This document shows positions 46,213 through 58,330 of a stretch of DNA of 64,000 bases, one piece after another. Below the pieces are notes generated by a model. The model ran no database searches, was not told where the DNA came from, and saw only the letters and a program-made list of their open reading frames with translations. Position numbers and translations under genes: made by a program. This DNA comes from Agrypnia vestita (Eukaryota > Arthropoda > Insecta > Trichoptera > Phryganeidae): contig JADDOH010010923.1 of NCBI GenBank assembly GCA_016648135.1, forward strand, positions 1 through 64,000, written 5' to 3'. Position 1 is the stretch's first letter. Every line of letters begins with the position of its first letter.

Positions 46213-46850
46213 TCAATGTTTGTTTGTTCATATTTTATGCGCTGCCATACCGTTTGGCCGATCGAACCCAAATTTTGCCTACATATTTTTTAGGCCCCGG
46301 CGGGTAACATAGGCGAATTTTCTCCTCATTTACCTCTCCCCCTCCACCTGATATATTTATTTTCCATGCAAACCTGTACTGTTCGATCGATCTGAATCAA
46401 ATAAATACTCTTTAAAACCGGGCGGATAACATAGGGCACATTTTTCCTTCCCCTTTACCCCTCCCCCTTCCCACAATATATTTTCCACGCAAATCTGTAC
46501 CGTTTGACCGATCTGAATCAAATTTTTCATACTCATTCTAAAGGATCCGGTGGGTAGCACAGGCAATGAACATATTTACTGTAAAAATCTACACCGTTTG
46601 ACATATCTGACCCAAATTTTGCATACTTATTCTTTATGACTCGGCAGGTAACATAGGTGACTTTTTGGTTTTCTTCTCCCCCTTCACCCCTTCCCCACCC
46701 CTGATATATTTTCCACGCAAATCTGGACCGTTCGACCGATTTGACCGAAATTTGGCACACATATTTCGTAGGACCCGGTGGAAAAAATAGCCATATTTTC
46801 CCCTGGACATCCCATCCATCCCAGCCTACATCAAATGGAAACATTTTTTT
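46213..46850 (+). repeat. Degenerate tandem array, unit about 95-130 bp
   Basis: Five units share AAATCTGTACCGTTCGACCG, then a C-rich CCCCTCCCC part, TGATATATTTTCCACGCAAA and GGACCCGGTGGGTAACATAG. Unit starts are near 46250, 46378, 46494, 46587 and 46719. The same family is at 55180-55340 (inverted) and 59919-60785. Minus-strand open frames here are by-products. Confidence 0.75.
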
Positions 46851-47950
46851 TATTACAGGCTTTGAAAAATAATGAAACCTCTGCTGGTCATGAATAGCTA
46901 GTACATAAATATATAGGTATAAGACATTTTCTTGGAGTGTTTTGTTTCAGTGATGATTGAAGAAAATCAATAATTACTGAGAATATGCGGGTATTCTAAT
47001 TATTACAACTTAATAAAATAAAACAAATTGCCTTTGTTTATTTCATTGTTCCTTTTTACATATATACATAATTACTATGAAATACACGTACAAAAATTAC
47101 TTACATGAACTTGTAAAATGTTATTTTTATATGTATTATGAATATGGCTACTCGTCTTGATTAGTTTACAGTTGTTGTTAGTTTAATTTTTATTACTTAA
47201 TTCAATACTGTAGTCCTCTTGTAATAACTTGGTTTCTAATTCAAAAACTGAACAAGTAAATAAATAAATTAAACAATTTAAATAAGTTACAAAAACCATG
47301 ATGTTAATTGATGTGTAATGTGAAATTTTAAATATGAGAAAAGGGATGAAATGCGACTGGACGCAAGAAATTAGTAAAAAAAATTGAATTAACTAAACAC
47401 AAATAAGTCAGAATACTAACCAAGATGAGTGAGAAGAGCCGATCAGGAGTTACGCTTCAATAGGCAAATTACTGTAGCGAAACGCATTACAAAAACAACC
47501 AAATTTTAGAAAAATCGCATTGATGTATTGTGACTTCAACGAAAATCGAACTCGGAAACGAAATGATTAAATGAACAAATGAAGAAGAATAAGCTGTTTA
47601 TTAAAAAGATCTGGCATGATCAGATAAACCAAAAATTTGAGAATGGCCCTGCTAAAAGCTTTAATAATCGAAGGGTGTGCATAAGAAGATGTATGAATGT
47701 GGTAAAAGTAGAAGTGGTACGCCAGGTTAAAGAGTGTGGTGTTCTATCCTCTCTGCTTACCCATGCGAGTAAACAGTATGATAATTATTAATTATTTTAA
47801 AACTACATTATATCAAACTATCCATGTTCACTGATGACTTAAGTATATTTTCTATTCCCAAAATATACGAAAATTATGTGCGATACGTAGGATATTTTAT
47901 AACTTTTAATAATTGATTAATATTATTACCCTATATTAATATACCTTTTG
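46851..47950. other. No gene recognised
   Basis: AT-rich unique DNA. Confidence 0.4.
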
Positions 47951-48120
47951 GCAGCTCTCATAGCCCAGTGGTTATGACCCTGGCTTCTCACATCGACGGT
48001 TTTGGATTCGATTCCCGGTGAGGTCACAATTATTCTATGTTTTTTTCTCAAGCCAGGGTGTTATGTGATGTGTTTCGCTTCTGTAGTTGGACCTCTTGGC
48101 CTATTAAAGCGTAAATAAAA
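47951..48120 (+). mobile_element. tRNA-derived SINE
   Basis: Box A TAGCCCAGTGG at 47961 and box B GGATTCGATTCC at 48004 lie 43 bp apart, as in a tRNA. Clear tRNA arms cannot be drawn except the T arm. The body continues past AGCCAGGGTGTTATGTGATG to an A-rich end near 48120. No second copy in the window. Confidence 0.55.
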
Positions 48121-48686
48121 AATGAGATCACGGCGGTGGGGTAAAAATAGAACACTCAAAATTAGTTAAAAAAAATTTTAAACCTAAAGTCACCGAACAC
48201 GAACTTAACTGGAGTAATAATATATCATTCGGACTAATTTCCCTCTAATCACTCGTATGTGGAACACTTTATACTCGTCATAGAATATTCGTGTGCCTGT
48301 GATCGCACTTTTTCACTATTGAATGCCCGGAGCGTCCTCTCGTAATCTATTTCCACTGGTCGCTTATAATTATCACTACAACGCCGCTTTCGCAAGTACC
48401 CGTTTCTATGGAATCGCCGAGCTGTCACAATAAAACAGCGGTTATATCGCCCTTTATATGGGGAATGCAATTTGGCGAACATTCGGGTATGATCGACAGA
48501 CTTTTTAACCTTTCCAGTCATTTCTAATAATTCTAAAACCTCCAGAGTACTGGGAAATCCTCGATTATGTCTAATTCTTTCTGTTTCGACTGTCTCGTGA
48601 CAGTATAAAAAATGAATAACAAACACTAGAAAACAATAATTTTTGTAAGTTTTTTTTTAAATATCAGAAACATAATTTGAAAACTA
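48121..48686. other. No gene; dispersed old repeat
   Basis: 48240-48440 matches 6470-6680 in blocks, so the 125-codon minus frame at 48249-48626 lies in a repeat. I see no domain in it. Confidence 0.4.
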
Positions 48687-48855
48687 CAAGTTTGTGTTTT
48701 ATGGGGTATTATGCCGTGTTGTTACGACCTTTCGGGCCGACATTTCGGATGCCATTGCAGGGTCCATCATCGGTCACATCAGGGCTGATGTGACATCACC
48801 CTGGTCCCGAAAGGTCGTAACAACACGGCATAATACCCCAGAAAACACAAACTTG
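48687..48855. mobile_element. Palindromic element with decayed hammerhead-like core
   Basis: 50-bp arms 48687-48736 and 48806-48855 (GTATTATGCCGTGTTGTTAC against its complement). The minus strand of the centre reads CCGATGATGG ... GCATCCGAAATGTCGG, close to the CUGAUGA ... CCGAAACGUCGG form seen in other PLEs. A second small palindrome (GTCACATCAG/CTGATGTGAC) sits beside it. Confidence 0.55.
48738..48773 (-). ncRNA. Decayed hammerhead-like motif
   Basis: CCGATGA in place of CTGATGA; helix II starts GGA/TCC; GAAA is kept; then T-GTC-G in place of C-GTC-G. Two core changes make it an unlikely ribozyme. It is a fourth sequence family with the same plan. Confidence 0.4.
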
Positions 48856-50723
48856 AAGATTCTGAGTGGTCGTGAAAACCTTAGAACATTCATAATTTGA
48901 AAACATCGTCATCAAAATCGACCGTCGTAATACTTAATAAAACATTTCATATTATTCAGCAGACAGCCTGAGACAGTTGTACTAACGTCATTAGGCTTAA
49001 ATTTTAATCTCAGTATCCATTTCCAGTCTGACTGCAAACTTCTCTCTGGCACCTGTTTAGTCATTTATTTATCTGAGGGCGGAGTCCCGCGGAGCCCTGG
49101 TGGGGGAGGGTGGGGGCGCTCCTTATCTCAGCTGCCAAAGTAGATACTTGCACGTTTGAAGAGCAAAAATAAAAGCGTCTGTCGGCGGTGAGGCAGGCTT
49201 TAGAGGTTTCCTATAAAATATTAAATACGTGAATAGACGTTGAAGGTTCTAAAACAATATTTTTCACAACAATTTTCACAATAAGAGGACACTGTATCAC
49301 ATAATTTATTTATTTATTCACATAACAGCTTTTCAGGTTACAAAATGAGGATTTCCAATAAGGCAATAATTTTTAAAATGTGTTTAAATATCGCACATTT
49401 AGAAAAATCACATTTCACATTCTCATCATAATATAATTTATAGTTGGCAAAAAGTACGAAGTGTCAAAGTTAAATACAATTTGAAAAAATTACTGTAGAT
49501 AGACCGCATTCAAAAGAATGTGCGCGAAAAAACATGTGTGTCGTTAGGACGCAAAAAATGAACACAAAAGAAGTTGTTCTTGTTAGTAAGTAACCTTTTT
49601 TAAACTAAAAAATATGTATTTATTTGGAATATCATATTGAGGCTTGTAATACGGGCTTGCCAGGCAACTTTCCCACGCTTTCTTCCTTCCGGACGAAGCT
49701 ATTGTGGTCGACCTGTAACCTAACTTCAAACTCAATCTAGATTTTATTCCTATGCCTCTACAATGTTGAAATATAAATAGACATCGAGGGCATACGAGAG
49801 AAAAAAATTTGACGCATTTGGAATATCGTGTTAGAGGCGAATACTTAAAATTCCTTGGACATCATTTCCTAAATTTTGGAATAACTATGCATTTAAGACA
49901 CGGTATTTACCAACTCTCTGAGAAGCATCCTCCAATTATTCAGATACTTTGTTAATGATATTAGTAGATGTTGGTGGTAACTGGAAAAGTGAAATGCCAG
50001 AAAGATGAAAAAAATCGATGGACTGACCAGATCAAAGCAGCTATAAACTAACCTATTGTAACAGCCATCACAGCTGCAGGTCACAGGAAAGGTTCATTTA
50101 GTTCCGTATTACGTTTTTTATTTACTATTCACATAAATTATTCATAGGAAGTAATTCTGGTGATTTCTCACTAAGGTTAGGCCTGTGCTAGAGAAACCGT
50201 CCCACATTTTAATTTATTTTCTGCATTTTTAGGTATAGTTTTGTACACAGTAAAAGAGAAATAGTTAAAAAAAATATAAGTAATATAAAAATCATACAAG
50301 AAAGCAGTATTAAAAACACACGACAAATAAGACAAATAGAAACCATATATACATAAAGTAGTAAAATAGTAACAAAGTTTGTTGTTTACAGCGTGTATCC
50401 TACAACGAGCGTGAAAGACATGGAAAAAGGTGACGTTTACCTACAAATTACATAAACTAGTAAAAAAATAGTTAGGTTAGGTAGTTAGGATAGGTATTTT
50501 ACGAAATTTTGACAAACTGAGCCCAAAAACTCCACGATTTCTGACCTGAACAGACGAAACGATCTTCTAATTATTTGGAAGAATTAAATATAGAAAAAAT
50601 CTAAAGATTTATTCTAGCGTTTTGGTTTTGGTACTCCGGTTTTTGGATTAATTTCAATATAAAATTGATAGATATTTGAAAATGTACTAATATAAGTACA
50701 TATACTATTTACACAAGACGGTT
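48856..50723. other. No gene; GC-rich patch at 49075-49160
   Basis: 49075-49160 holds GGGCGGAGTCCCGCGGAGCC and GGGGGAGGGTGGGGGCGC. Function unknown. The rest is AT-rich. Confidence 0.35.
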
Positions 50724-51472
50724 CTAGGACACTCACCTCCTGGACATATACCCCTCCGGACAATAACCCCCCGTCAAAACCCCCTGGACATCAATCCCCA
50801 ATACAAATAACCCCCCGTGAAAATAACCCCTCGACAATTAACCCCGCCATGTATTAAAATAAGTATTGTATATAAGTTGTTAGTATATTTTAATATAACC
50901 TAAAACCTCGCTAAATAAAATAAAATAAATAACATAAATAATTACAAATTACTTAATAACACTCCTCTTATGCCACTTAGTGAGTTTTGTCTCTAATGTC
51001 TCTCTATCTTTAATAAGTTTTATTAAGTATAATAGTATTCAATTCAATTTCAATTTCAATTTCAATTTCAATTCAATTTATTTCATGATAATATGTACAT
51101 GACAAACAAAATGTTTAAGGCATACATATTAGGAAGTATATATCAAAAATGAAAATATTTAATAAATTAAAAATAACATAAAATCTGGTCAAAGGTGTAG
51201 GAGAATCCCGCTTCGGAAAACCCCCTCAGACTCAGTATATATAGTAATATAATATAAGTATGATAATATAGTAATATAATATAGAAATATCATATAATAT
51301 GTTTTATTAAGTATAACAGAGCATCACGAAAGGTGTTAAGTAATATCTGCATTATCTTTATACGTGACGGGGGTTAATCGTCGGGGGGTTATTTGCACGG
51401 GGGGTTAATATCCAGGGGGGTTTCGACAGGGGGTTATTATCCGGGGTTATATGTCCGGGGGGTATTTGTCCT
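50724..51472. mobile_element. Element with ~110-bp C/G-rich inverted ends, host of a nested LINE tail
   Basis: The left end is built of short AACCCCC/GGACA modules (TCCTGGACATATACCCCTCC, GGACAATAACCCCCCGTCAA). The right end is their inverted version (TATGTCCGGGGGGTATTTGTC, CGTCGGGGGGTTATTTGCAC). Inside lies the LINE 3' end at 51045-51235. The class is unknown. Confidence 0.6.
51045..51235 (-). mobile_element. LINE 3' end, third copy (very short)
   Basis: CAATTT microsatellite (51043-51075), then the untranslated end and the last ~15 codons of the same LINE as 21857 and 35745. Severely 5'-truncated and nested in the inverted-repeat element. The tail unit here is CAATTT, in the other copies CAATT. 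Confidence 0.8.
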
Positions 51473-51504
51473 GATACCGCACAAGACTACATACACGTAT
51501 AGAG

Positions 51505-51782
51505 TAAGAGCCAGCGACCGCCAGACTTACATCATAGTATCAAACCTAAAATATGTACGTGTACACTACAGTAGATAAGAATGTTTGGATATTACGACAT
51601 TTGAGTTCAGGGGATTTCGGCAGATAACAGGTAATATAGGTACAAACATTTAGTAAGTAAAACGTTAGAATATAATGTATCAGGCAATAATATCCAAACC
51701 TTCTTACCTATAACAGTGTACATCTACAGAAAATATTTCAAGTTTGATACTTTAACGTAAGTCTGTCGGTCACGGGCTCTTA
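51505..51782. mobile_element. MITE with ~95-bp terminal inverted repeats
   Basis: Starts TAAGAGCCAGCGACCG and ends with TCGGTCACGGGCTCTTA. The arms share CAGACTTAC, AGTATCAAAC and GTTTGGATATT in inverted order. 278 bp, no coding capacity. Superfamily not assigned. Confidence 0.7.
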
Positions 51783-52433
51783 GTTATAGTATATCATAAA
51801 GATGTTGTAATCTTATATGGTTACTATGGCGAAATTAAGTTTTCTGTTCTCGGGAAAGGAAATATTTCAGGATAAATATCTCGGTGCCAATTTTTTTGAT
51901 AAATAGATTTTTTTAAATGTATTTCTAATTAATTCATCTAATTAATTGGAATACTTAAATCATGATAAGGTTTTTAAATGTCTGTATAGATAAAATATTG
52001 AATTGAATTGAATTTTATTTTATTTCGGTTGAATAAACTTTTACGCCAGACGTTCATATTAAAAGTACAATGTTACGGAGGCCGTAGCTGCCTGATACTC
52101 GGGGTGTAGCGGCTCTACGACGTCGTAGACGGTTATGACGTAGCGCAAAGTACCTACTTGCTTCTACATTGTCTTCCGTGTAATGGAGTCCCGGTGGTAC
52201 AATGCCAGAATATAATAAAGAAGTAGAGATAAAGAAAGGACAAAGTTATAGAGTGAAAGCTTGAGAGAAATCGTAATAGCGTAGGTTTATGAAAAGTGTA
52301 ACAGTTAAATTTCATAATAAAGATAACGATGTTTTCTCACCGCTTTAATTTTATTATTATTTTTTGTTCTGATAACGGTCTTGCTAAATGTGCTTTTCAT
52401 TAGATTTAATATTAAATTAAATTAATAAAACAG
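51783..52433. other. No gene; ATTGA-type repeat at 51990
   Basis: ATTGAATTGAATTGAATT at 51992-52010 looks like a LINE tail without a recognisable body. 52080-52200 is GC-richer. Confidence 0.4.
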
Positions 52434-53110
52434 TAACCCATAAAAATCAAGTTTTTACTATACTCCCTTTCTTTGTAAAATATAACAATGATTAAAGACG
52501 AATTAAAACATATAACATAACACTAAACTTACAGAAATTTAATATATTCCTAAAATGTCAGATGTTTTGAGATGTCAAGATTTTGATAGATTCAATTATC
52601 ATCAATATAGTACCTTATGAATTTCCAGCGTCAAAGATTTAGTCAGAATCAGATTTGAGTAATGTAGAATTCTTCAATACTAAGCAGAAATCTAAAAGAA
52701 ATAAATTATTTTTTGATTTTTTCACAAAAAACCCAATTTTGCTATCATCTGTGAACCAATTGTTTTGTAAATTTTAGAAATTCGTAGTGATGTGTACCTA
52801 TTATACCGACGGAGTAATTCAAATTTAGGAAATATTCCGTGACGTTATCGGGCGGCGCGCCGTTGCTAATCAAACTTTTCTAATGATTCCAATTTGAAAA
52901 AACCAATAAAATTTCTAAAAATCCCAAATTATACTATAATTATTAATTTTTTTTAACGAAAATTTGACAGATCTTCTTGATCGTCGCCACAAGTCTGCTT
53001 GCCAATTTTCAGCTCGATTGGATCACGGAAAAAGGGTCAAAAATCGATCCAAAGTTTTTGTTGACGGCAAGCAAGCAGACGCCACGAGTTAATATAAAGG
53101 GAGTAAAAAT
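52434..53110 (+). mobile_element. R4 dispersed element, copy 4
   Basis: Starts TAACCCATAAAAATCAAG then TTTTTACTATACTCCCTTTC, and ends CGAGTTAATATAAAGGGAGT. It contains about 130 bp not in copy 3 (around 52570-52740) and a shortened GGCAAGCAAGCAGACG part. Confidence 0.7.
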
Positions 53111-54436
53111 ATTGTTTTTTTCCCAATTATTTATTATCTAACTGTGGAATTCTTAGGCTAAAGCGTGCTATATTGAAATATGCTTTTGTGGTGTCACTTT
53201 TACTAAATGGATTGATTTATTTTTATACGAGTATATATAATTCAGAGAATAATTATTAAAATTGTATTGGAAAACTTTTTTCATTGGGTTCTAACTGTTA
53301 TTGTAATTGACAATTGAACACGTCTTAACCACGTCTACAAATATTATTTTAACCACTAAATCCATTCTCCAGATTGCATTAGACAGCACTCAATAAGTAA
53401 AAATAATATAAACACACCGACATAGATAAACAAAAACTAGCTACCTACATTATACATAAATATTAATTAAATGGTATAATGAATGAAGGTATAACAAACA
53501 AAGTTAGAAGCATTAAATTCAACTCATAAATAAAAAAATAAATAAATTATCAAGTAACATTACGTTTCTATTATTGTGAACCAACGTAATACGTAGTTCA
53601 TACTGGCTTGCAATGCTTAAAAATAGAGGTTAATTATAATTATCCATGAATAACTTGTCGGAATTGCATGTTTTATATTATAAAAAATATGAAATTTTCT
53701 CCAAAACACGAGTGTAAACTCATGTTTGGGTGTAATATTTGCCTAAGATTATAATGTAAATAAAGATTAAATTGTAATCACCTTCATACAATAAAAATAA
53801 AAATAAATTTTTAAAATATGTCCCAGCGAAGAATAAAAATAAATCTGAAATATTATGAAAATTTTCATAGCGATTGATCAAAAGGAAAATTATATCAAAT
53901 ATACTAACAAATCAATAATTCTAAAATTAAGTGCTCGGCTAAGTGGGTTAATATGTACCATATGCGTAAAATAATTCTGAGCACAGGAATAGCCCAGTGA
54001 GGTTGTAATGTGAATGCCATAGTAGTTGTTAATGTTTTTCCAGTTCAAAAACCAATCCGTGCGTATACTGTCGCATTCGCAATATTCATTTTACTATCTT
54101 AAACCTTTCAATTTACTTTATAGTGTCTGATAATCCATGTATATTAACATTATAAAGAGGTAAAATTTGTAAGTTTATAAGTAAAAATTTGTAAAGTTTA
54201 TAGGAATTAATCCCCAACACTACTCACCCGATTTAAAAATTCTTTCACCAATGTTTTGAATAAACCATCACAATGAATATGAGCTGTGTAGATAATATCC
54301 CATTAAAATAAAAAGGCTTTTCGCGGAGACCAATTCTGCAACGTAAGGCGACGAAAAAACGGTCGAGCGAATGCGTTTGTTACGAACACTGCCTTAACAG
54401 TAAGAGATATACGAATGCTTTATATATATATATATA
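53111..54436. other. No gene; TA microsatellite at the right end
   Basis: AT-rich. A TATATA run at 54420-54436 directly borders the palindromic element. Confidence 0.4.
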
Positions 54437-54922
54437 TTCCTGCCTTAATTATGAGTCGAAAATGTTCAAGGTATTATGACCTAATATCAATAGTTAAGGA
54501 GATATGCGACATCAAAGTTTGTATTTTTTTTCAATATTTCCGACTTATTTTTTTGTAAAGCGTTGGACTATCATTACAGTAACTTATATCGAATAAGAAA
54601 AATTCATTCCTTTTAATACAAGTCAAATAAAAAAATAAAAACCTTCGAATTCCAATTGTAATTTTTTCAGGTTTTTTATCATTTTATTTAACTTGTATTG
54701 AAACGAATGAATTTTTCGTAATCGTTATATGTTACTGTAATGATAGTCCAGCGTTTTACAAAAAATAAGTCAGAAATATTGAAAAAAAATTGCCAACTTT
54801 GATGTCGCATATCTCCATAACTATTGATGTTAGGTCATGATAGCTTGCACATTTTCGACTCATAAGCAAGGCAGGAATATAGTTCTGCGAGGTTATTAAT
54901 GTCTTACAAATAACCCTGTATA
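54437..54922. mobile_element. P545 palindromic element, copy 2 (left end lost)
   Basis: Same palindrome as 33575-34119. It begins inside the left arm (TTCCTGCCTTAATTATGAGT) next to a TA run. The right end AATAACCCTGTATA is complete. The arms meet near 54660. Confidence 0.75.
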
Positions 54923-56254
54923 TATGTTAAAGATAGATTCACAAATTTTCAAAATATGACTAAAAGATATATTGAAAATTAATTTTAATTTGCCGGGGGT
55001 AATTGCTTATCAAAATAAATTTGCTTACCGTCAAGGAATCATCATGTAGATAAAAATTGCCTTTTACACAACATTATTTAGAGTAGTTGAGATTTTACGA
55101 TCTTGTTTTTGCAAAAATAAAATAAAATACGCGTCTGACCGCACATCTGCCTATTTTTCATATACATATATATTTGTCCTATAGAATAAGTTTTCAAATT
55201 TTGATCTGATCGGTCGAACGGTACAGATTTGCATCGAAAATATATCAGGGGGAGGGGAAGGGGTAAAATAATGCGGGGGGAGATGTCGCCTATGTTACCC
55301 GCCGGGTTCTAAAGAAAAAGTTTGGCAAATTTTGAGTCCGATCGGTGGAAATCATGGATTTATATCGATATTATTTATTATATATTGACGCGCTTAAAGG
55401 CTTTTACAAACAAAAGAGTAAGTAATATATATTAAATACATATCAAATACATAATATCGAACATTTATTTTTTCCTCCCAAACAAATGAAACATGGGACG
55501 TGCCCTTTACTAGAAATATGTAGAGGACATTTATGCGCATGCGTAAATATTTTTCCTCTCTCACCAACCTCTGAGTGAAGAAGTGTATTTACTATTCGTC
55601 AGTTTGTCAATTGTTGCGAAATGGTGAAAGAATTTAAGCAGTAATATCGCATTAAATTTTGTCAAAAGCAAAGGTTTCTGCCAACCACAAATTAGGTATT
55701 TTTTGAACTCACCACGTCTATAAATGTAATTATCGTACATTGTACGTCACACTTTAATAAAAGTCTGCGGGCATAAACCACATGTACGCATAATCCGATC
55801 AATGTGCACTTAAAAAGCACTTTGTCACTCGATTGGATGTGAACCAATAATTCGTTATTCTCCCGGTCATTATTTTTGCTACATTAATGCATCAAATCCA
55901 TCTTTTATCCAATTTTGGGAGGTTCCGTCTACCAATTTGTTCAATAATAATTAAATTCGATACCAGAAGGGTAACTAACAACTGTTGAGTGCAAATTCGA
56001 AAATGTTTATGCTCTATCTCAAAATTGAATATTTAATCTAATTATGTTATTATTGCTATACCTGTAATATGAATAACATGCCCGTGCACGAAGCCTATAA
56101 GTTTCATTAATATGAATTACCTTCCCAGAATAATCAACAATCCATCAATTTTATATATAATGAATTTGATTAAACTGACGCATGCAGAAACTCGATTTTA
56201 ACTCATTGAAAAAGAGTGTAAGAAGTAATTACTAAATTGTGAACAATTTTCAAA
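54923..56254. other. No gene; inverted piece of the tandem-repeat family at 55180-55340
   Basis: 55180-55340 holds GATCGGTCGAACGGTACAGA, ATATATCAGGGGGAGGGG and ATGTTACCCGCCGGGT, the reverse of the 46213 array. The rest is unique and AT-rich. Confidence 0.45.
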
Positions 56255-56438
56255 TGTATATTATAGATATCTCACAGAGACGAAACTGTATTAATTATGG
56301 GAAAGTAGGTATAGAAGTCATTTGGGTGTACACAGGACTTATGACCTGTCTTTTTATGGTTGGCTTAAGTGATCACTTTACACAATTGTAACATTCGCCA
56401 TTTCCACCCATGATAGAATATACCATGCTTATTCATTT
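56255..56438. mobile_element. FB1 fragment
   Basis: Matches, in inverted orientation, the right arm and its inner neighbour of FB1 copy 1 (620-790): GATATCTCACAGAGACGAAA, TCATTTGGGTGTACA, GGCTTAAGTGATCACTTTAC. No middle or second arm. Confidence 0.7.
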
Positions 56439-57088
56439 TATAGGAATATTGACCAAAATTTTAATTTTTTTAAACTTTTAGTTTAAAATTATAACATTTA
56501 TTCTTTTAATTTCTTGACGTCAAAAATTTGTTACATGTAAAAAAGTCTAAAAAAATCAGACAAAAATAAATTATTAAAAAATGTTTTTAAACATACATTG
56601 GAAGACAATCTACTAAACGATTTAAAAATATTTTTTTAATAAAAAATCGTTTTCTTTGTAATACTGTTAAAAAAATATTTCATAAGTCCATAAGCAATTT
56701 TTTTTCATTTCTCAACATCGTTGGTTTGATAATGTATTAATTAATTAAATGATTTAGTTTGTATCATTTGAAAAATATATACAAGTATGTATTTCAAATA
56801 TATGAAACCCAAAGATTTTTTTTTATTTTTTTTTTATTTCATTACTTTACTTAAATTCATCGGTAAGGTTTGATTTTACTATGTCTGTCTCACTATACAG
56901 CTCTGTATTGAGACAGGCAATTTTAATTTGATTACATTTCATACAAAAATGTGATACGAAACCCCAGAGAAAAAAATATGAATTCGCCTCAATTATCTCT
57001 AAGCGAAATTCATTGGCTGGACATTCACTGCAAATGCATGTGATGTCCAGTCGATGAATTGACGAGAACTTAAGTAAAACCTTTAACC
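56439..57088. other. No gene recognised
   Basis: AT-rich DNA. A minus frame at 56847-57125 with several Cys residues crosses into the LTR; no family recognised. Confidence 0.35.
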
Positions 57089-57655
57089 TATAACGCCAAC
57101 AAATTAATTCTCCAAATAATTCCATAGTTATCTACTATTGTTTGACAGATAAGGTAATTGTTTCAAAGTCTGCTCAGAGATGGCGCCAGCCATAGTTAAC
57201 AAACCCACATACAAAAGGTGGTTGTCATTATTTAAGTTTTCAAGGAGTCAGCCTAGTTATACTAAGAGATGGCGCCTCTTTTGCTGGTAAAATATCAATG
57301 GAGCATGACTAAAAATGTTTAAGTACTACAAGACAAATACAAGACAAACTACACAAATACAGACATCGTATAGAAATCTAAACTGATCTTAAGTCCAAGC
57401 CTTTGGCCTTCGCTAGCTGGCTTGCAAAACGTAAAGAATCTGTAGTTACTCCAGTAGCGACGAGAGGACAGCAACCCACGGAGGACCTGGTCTGGAGACC
57501 CAGCAGCAGAATCCGGGGCTGGTCGCAATACCGCAAAGCGCTGCTCTAGGCGCGTGCCCAGATTGTCACCGAGGACTACTCGTCATTTGTACCCACTGAG
57601 AAAGTATACTCAACAGCTCGAGTGGATAGAACGCCGTCCGTTCGACTGCGTTATA
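57089..57655 (+). repeat. Left LTR
   Basis: Starts TATAACGCCA and ends GCGTTATA (8-bp inverted end). Shares GCTCAGAGATGGCGCCAGCC, CTTTGGCCTTCGCTAGCTGG and GGAGACCCAGCAGCAGAATC with the right LTR. It has a stretch near 57320-57385 (ACAAGACAAATACAAGAC) not in the right one. Confidence 0.8.
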
Positions 57656-57809
57656 ACTGTCGCACAACTTGTGGCCAAATACAAGTATATCATCGCGAGT
57701 GAATCAACATAGTGAATCGTCCTGATTTTATTGACGTGAACAAAGTATCGCAAGGGAACAGTCACGAAATTTTGAACAAAGTTTTAAAGTTAGGTCGAAA
57801 AATCTAATA

Positions 57810-58330
57810 ATGACAAAGTACGTGTCAATGTCATTTGAACAATTAAAAAAACTATTTAGCGAGATTAGTAGTGCTAAAAGTATAGAAAAGAGAAATGTTT
57901 TGAACTGCCCTTCTCGTCTCGATGGTAGCCAAGATCAAAGTCAGGTGGAAGCGTTGATATCGGCAATCAACAGTTACAAGACGTTAGAACAAATTGGAGA
58001 TCAAAAAGCACTTGATGGACTCCTCCTGCTACTGCAAAAGGATGCGGCTCGTGGTGGCTTGAAGTAAAGGATAAAATTTCCACATGGGATGAAGCTATCC
58101 GCATGGTTAGGCATGCCTCTGTACCAAAAAGACCGACTTATAAGGTTTACGAGGAGATCTTCAGTATGAAGCAAGATAACCGCAGAGCAACTGACGTATT
58201 TATCAGCCAGAAGAGGCTATTACTCGCTGAGCTCCCTGAACCAGCCTACGATGAAAGTACACAGATCGACATTATCTTTAGTTAGATCAATATCCAAATT
58301 AGAGAGCGAATGCCAATGGGAAAGTATTAA
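57810..58330 (+). pseudogene. gag, Arc-like, with frameshift and stop
   Basis: The first frame (57810-58067) begins MTKYVSMSFEQLKKLFSEIS and reaches KALDGLLLLLQKDAARG. The coding sense then continues in another frame as WLEVKDKISTWDEAIRMVRH, then YEEIFSMKQDNRRATDVFIS and QKRLLLAELPEPAYDESTQI. A stop follows at 58283-58285, after which INIQIRERMP still fits. This W-x-x-VK-x-x-x-x-W-x-x-A, F-x-x-K/Q, T-x-x-F-I/V, Q-I-D-x-I order is that of insect Ty3/gypsy gag proteins related to Arc capsids. The tail becomes Lys/Glu-rich and unreadable. Confidence 0.7.

Noticed and set aside
46357..46844. Minus frames of 60-100 codons
   Set aside because: They run through a degenerate tandem array and repeat with its period.
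48249..48626. 125-codon minus frame
   Set aside because: It lies in a dispersed repeat also found at 6470-6680, without a recognisable domain.
56847..57125. Cys-containing 92-codon minus frame as a zinc-binding protein
   Set aside because: Cys spacing fits no family I know and the frame starts inside the LTR.
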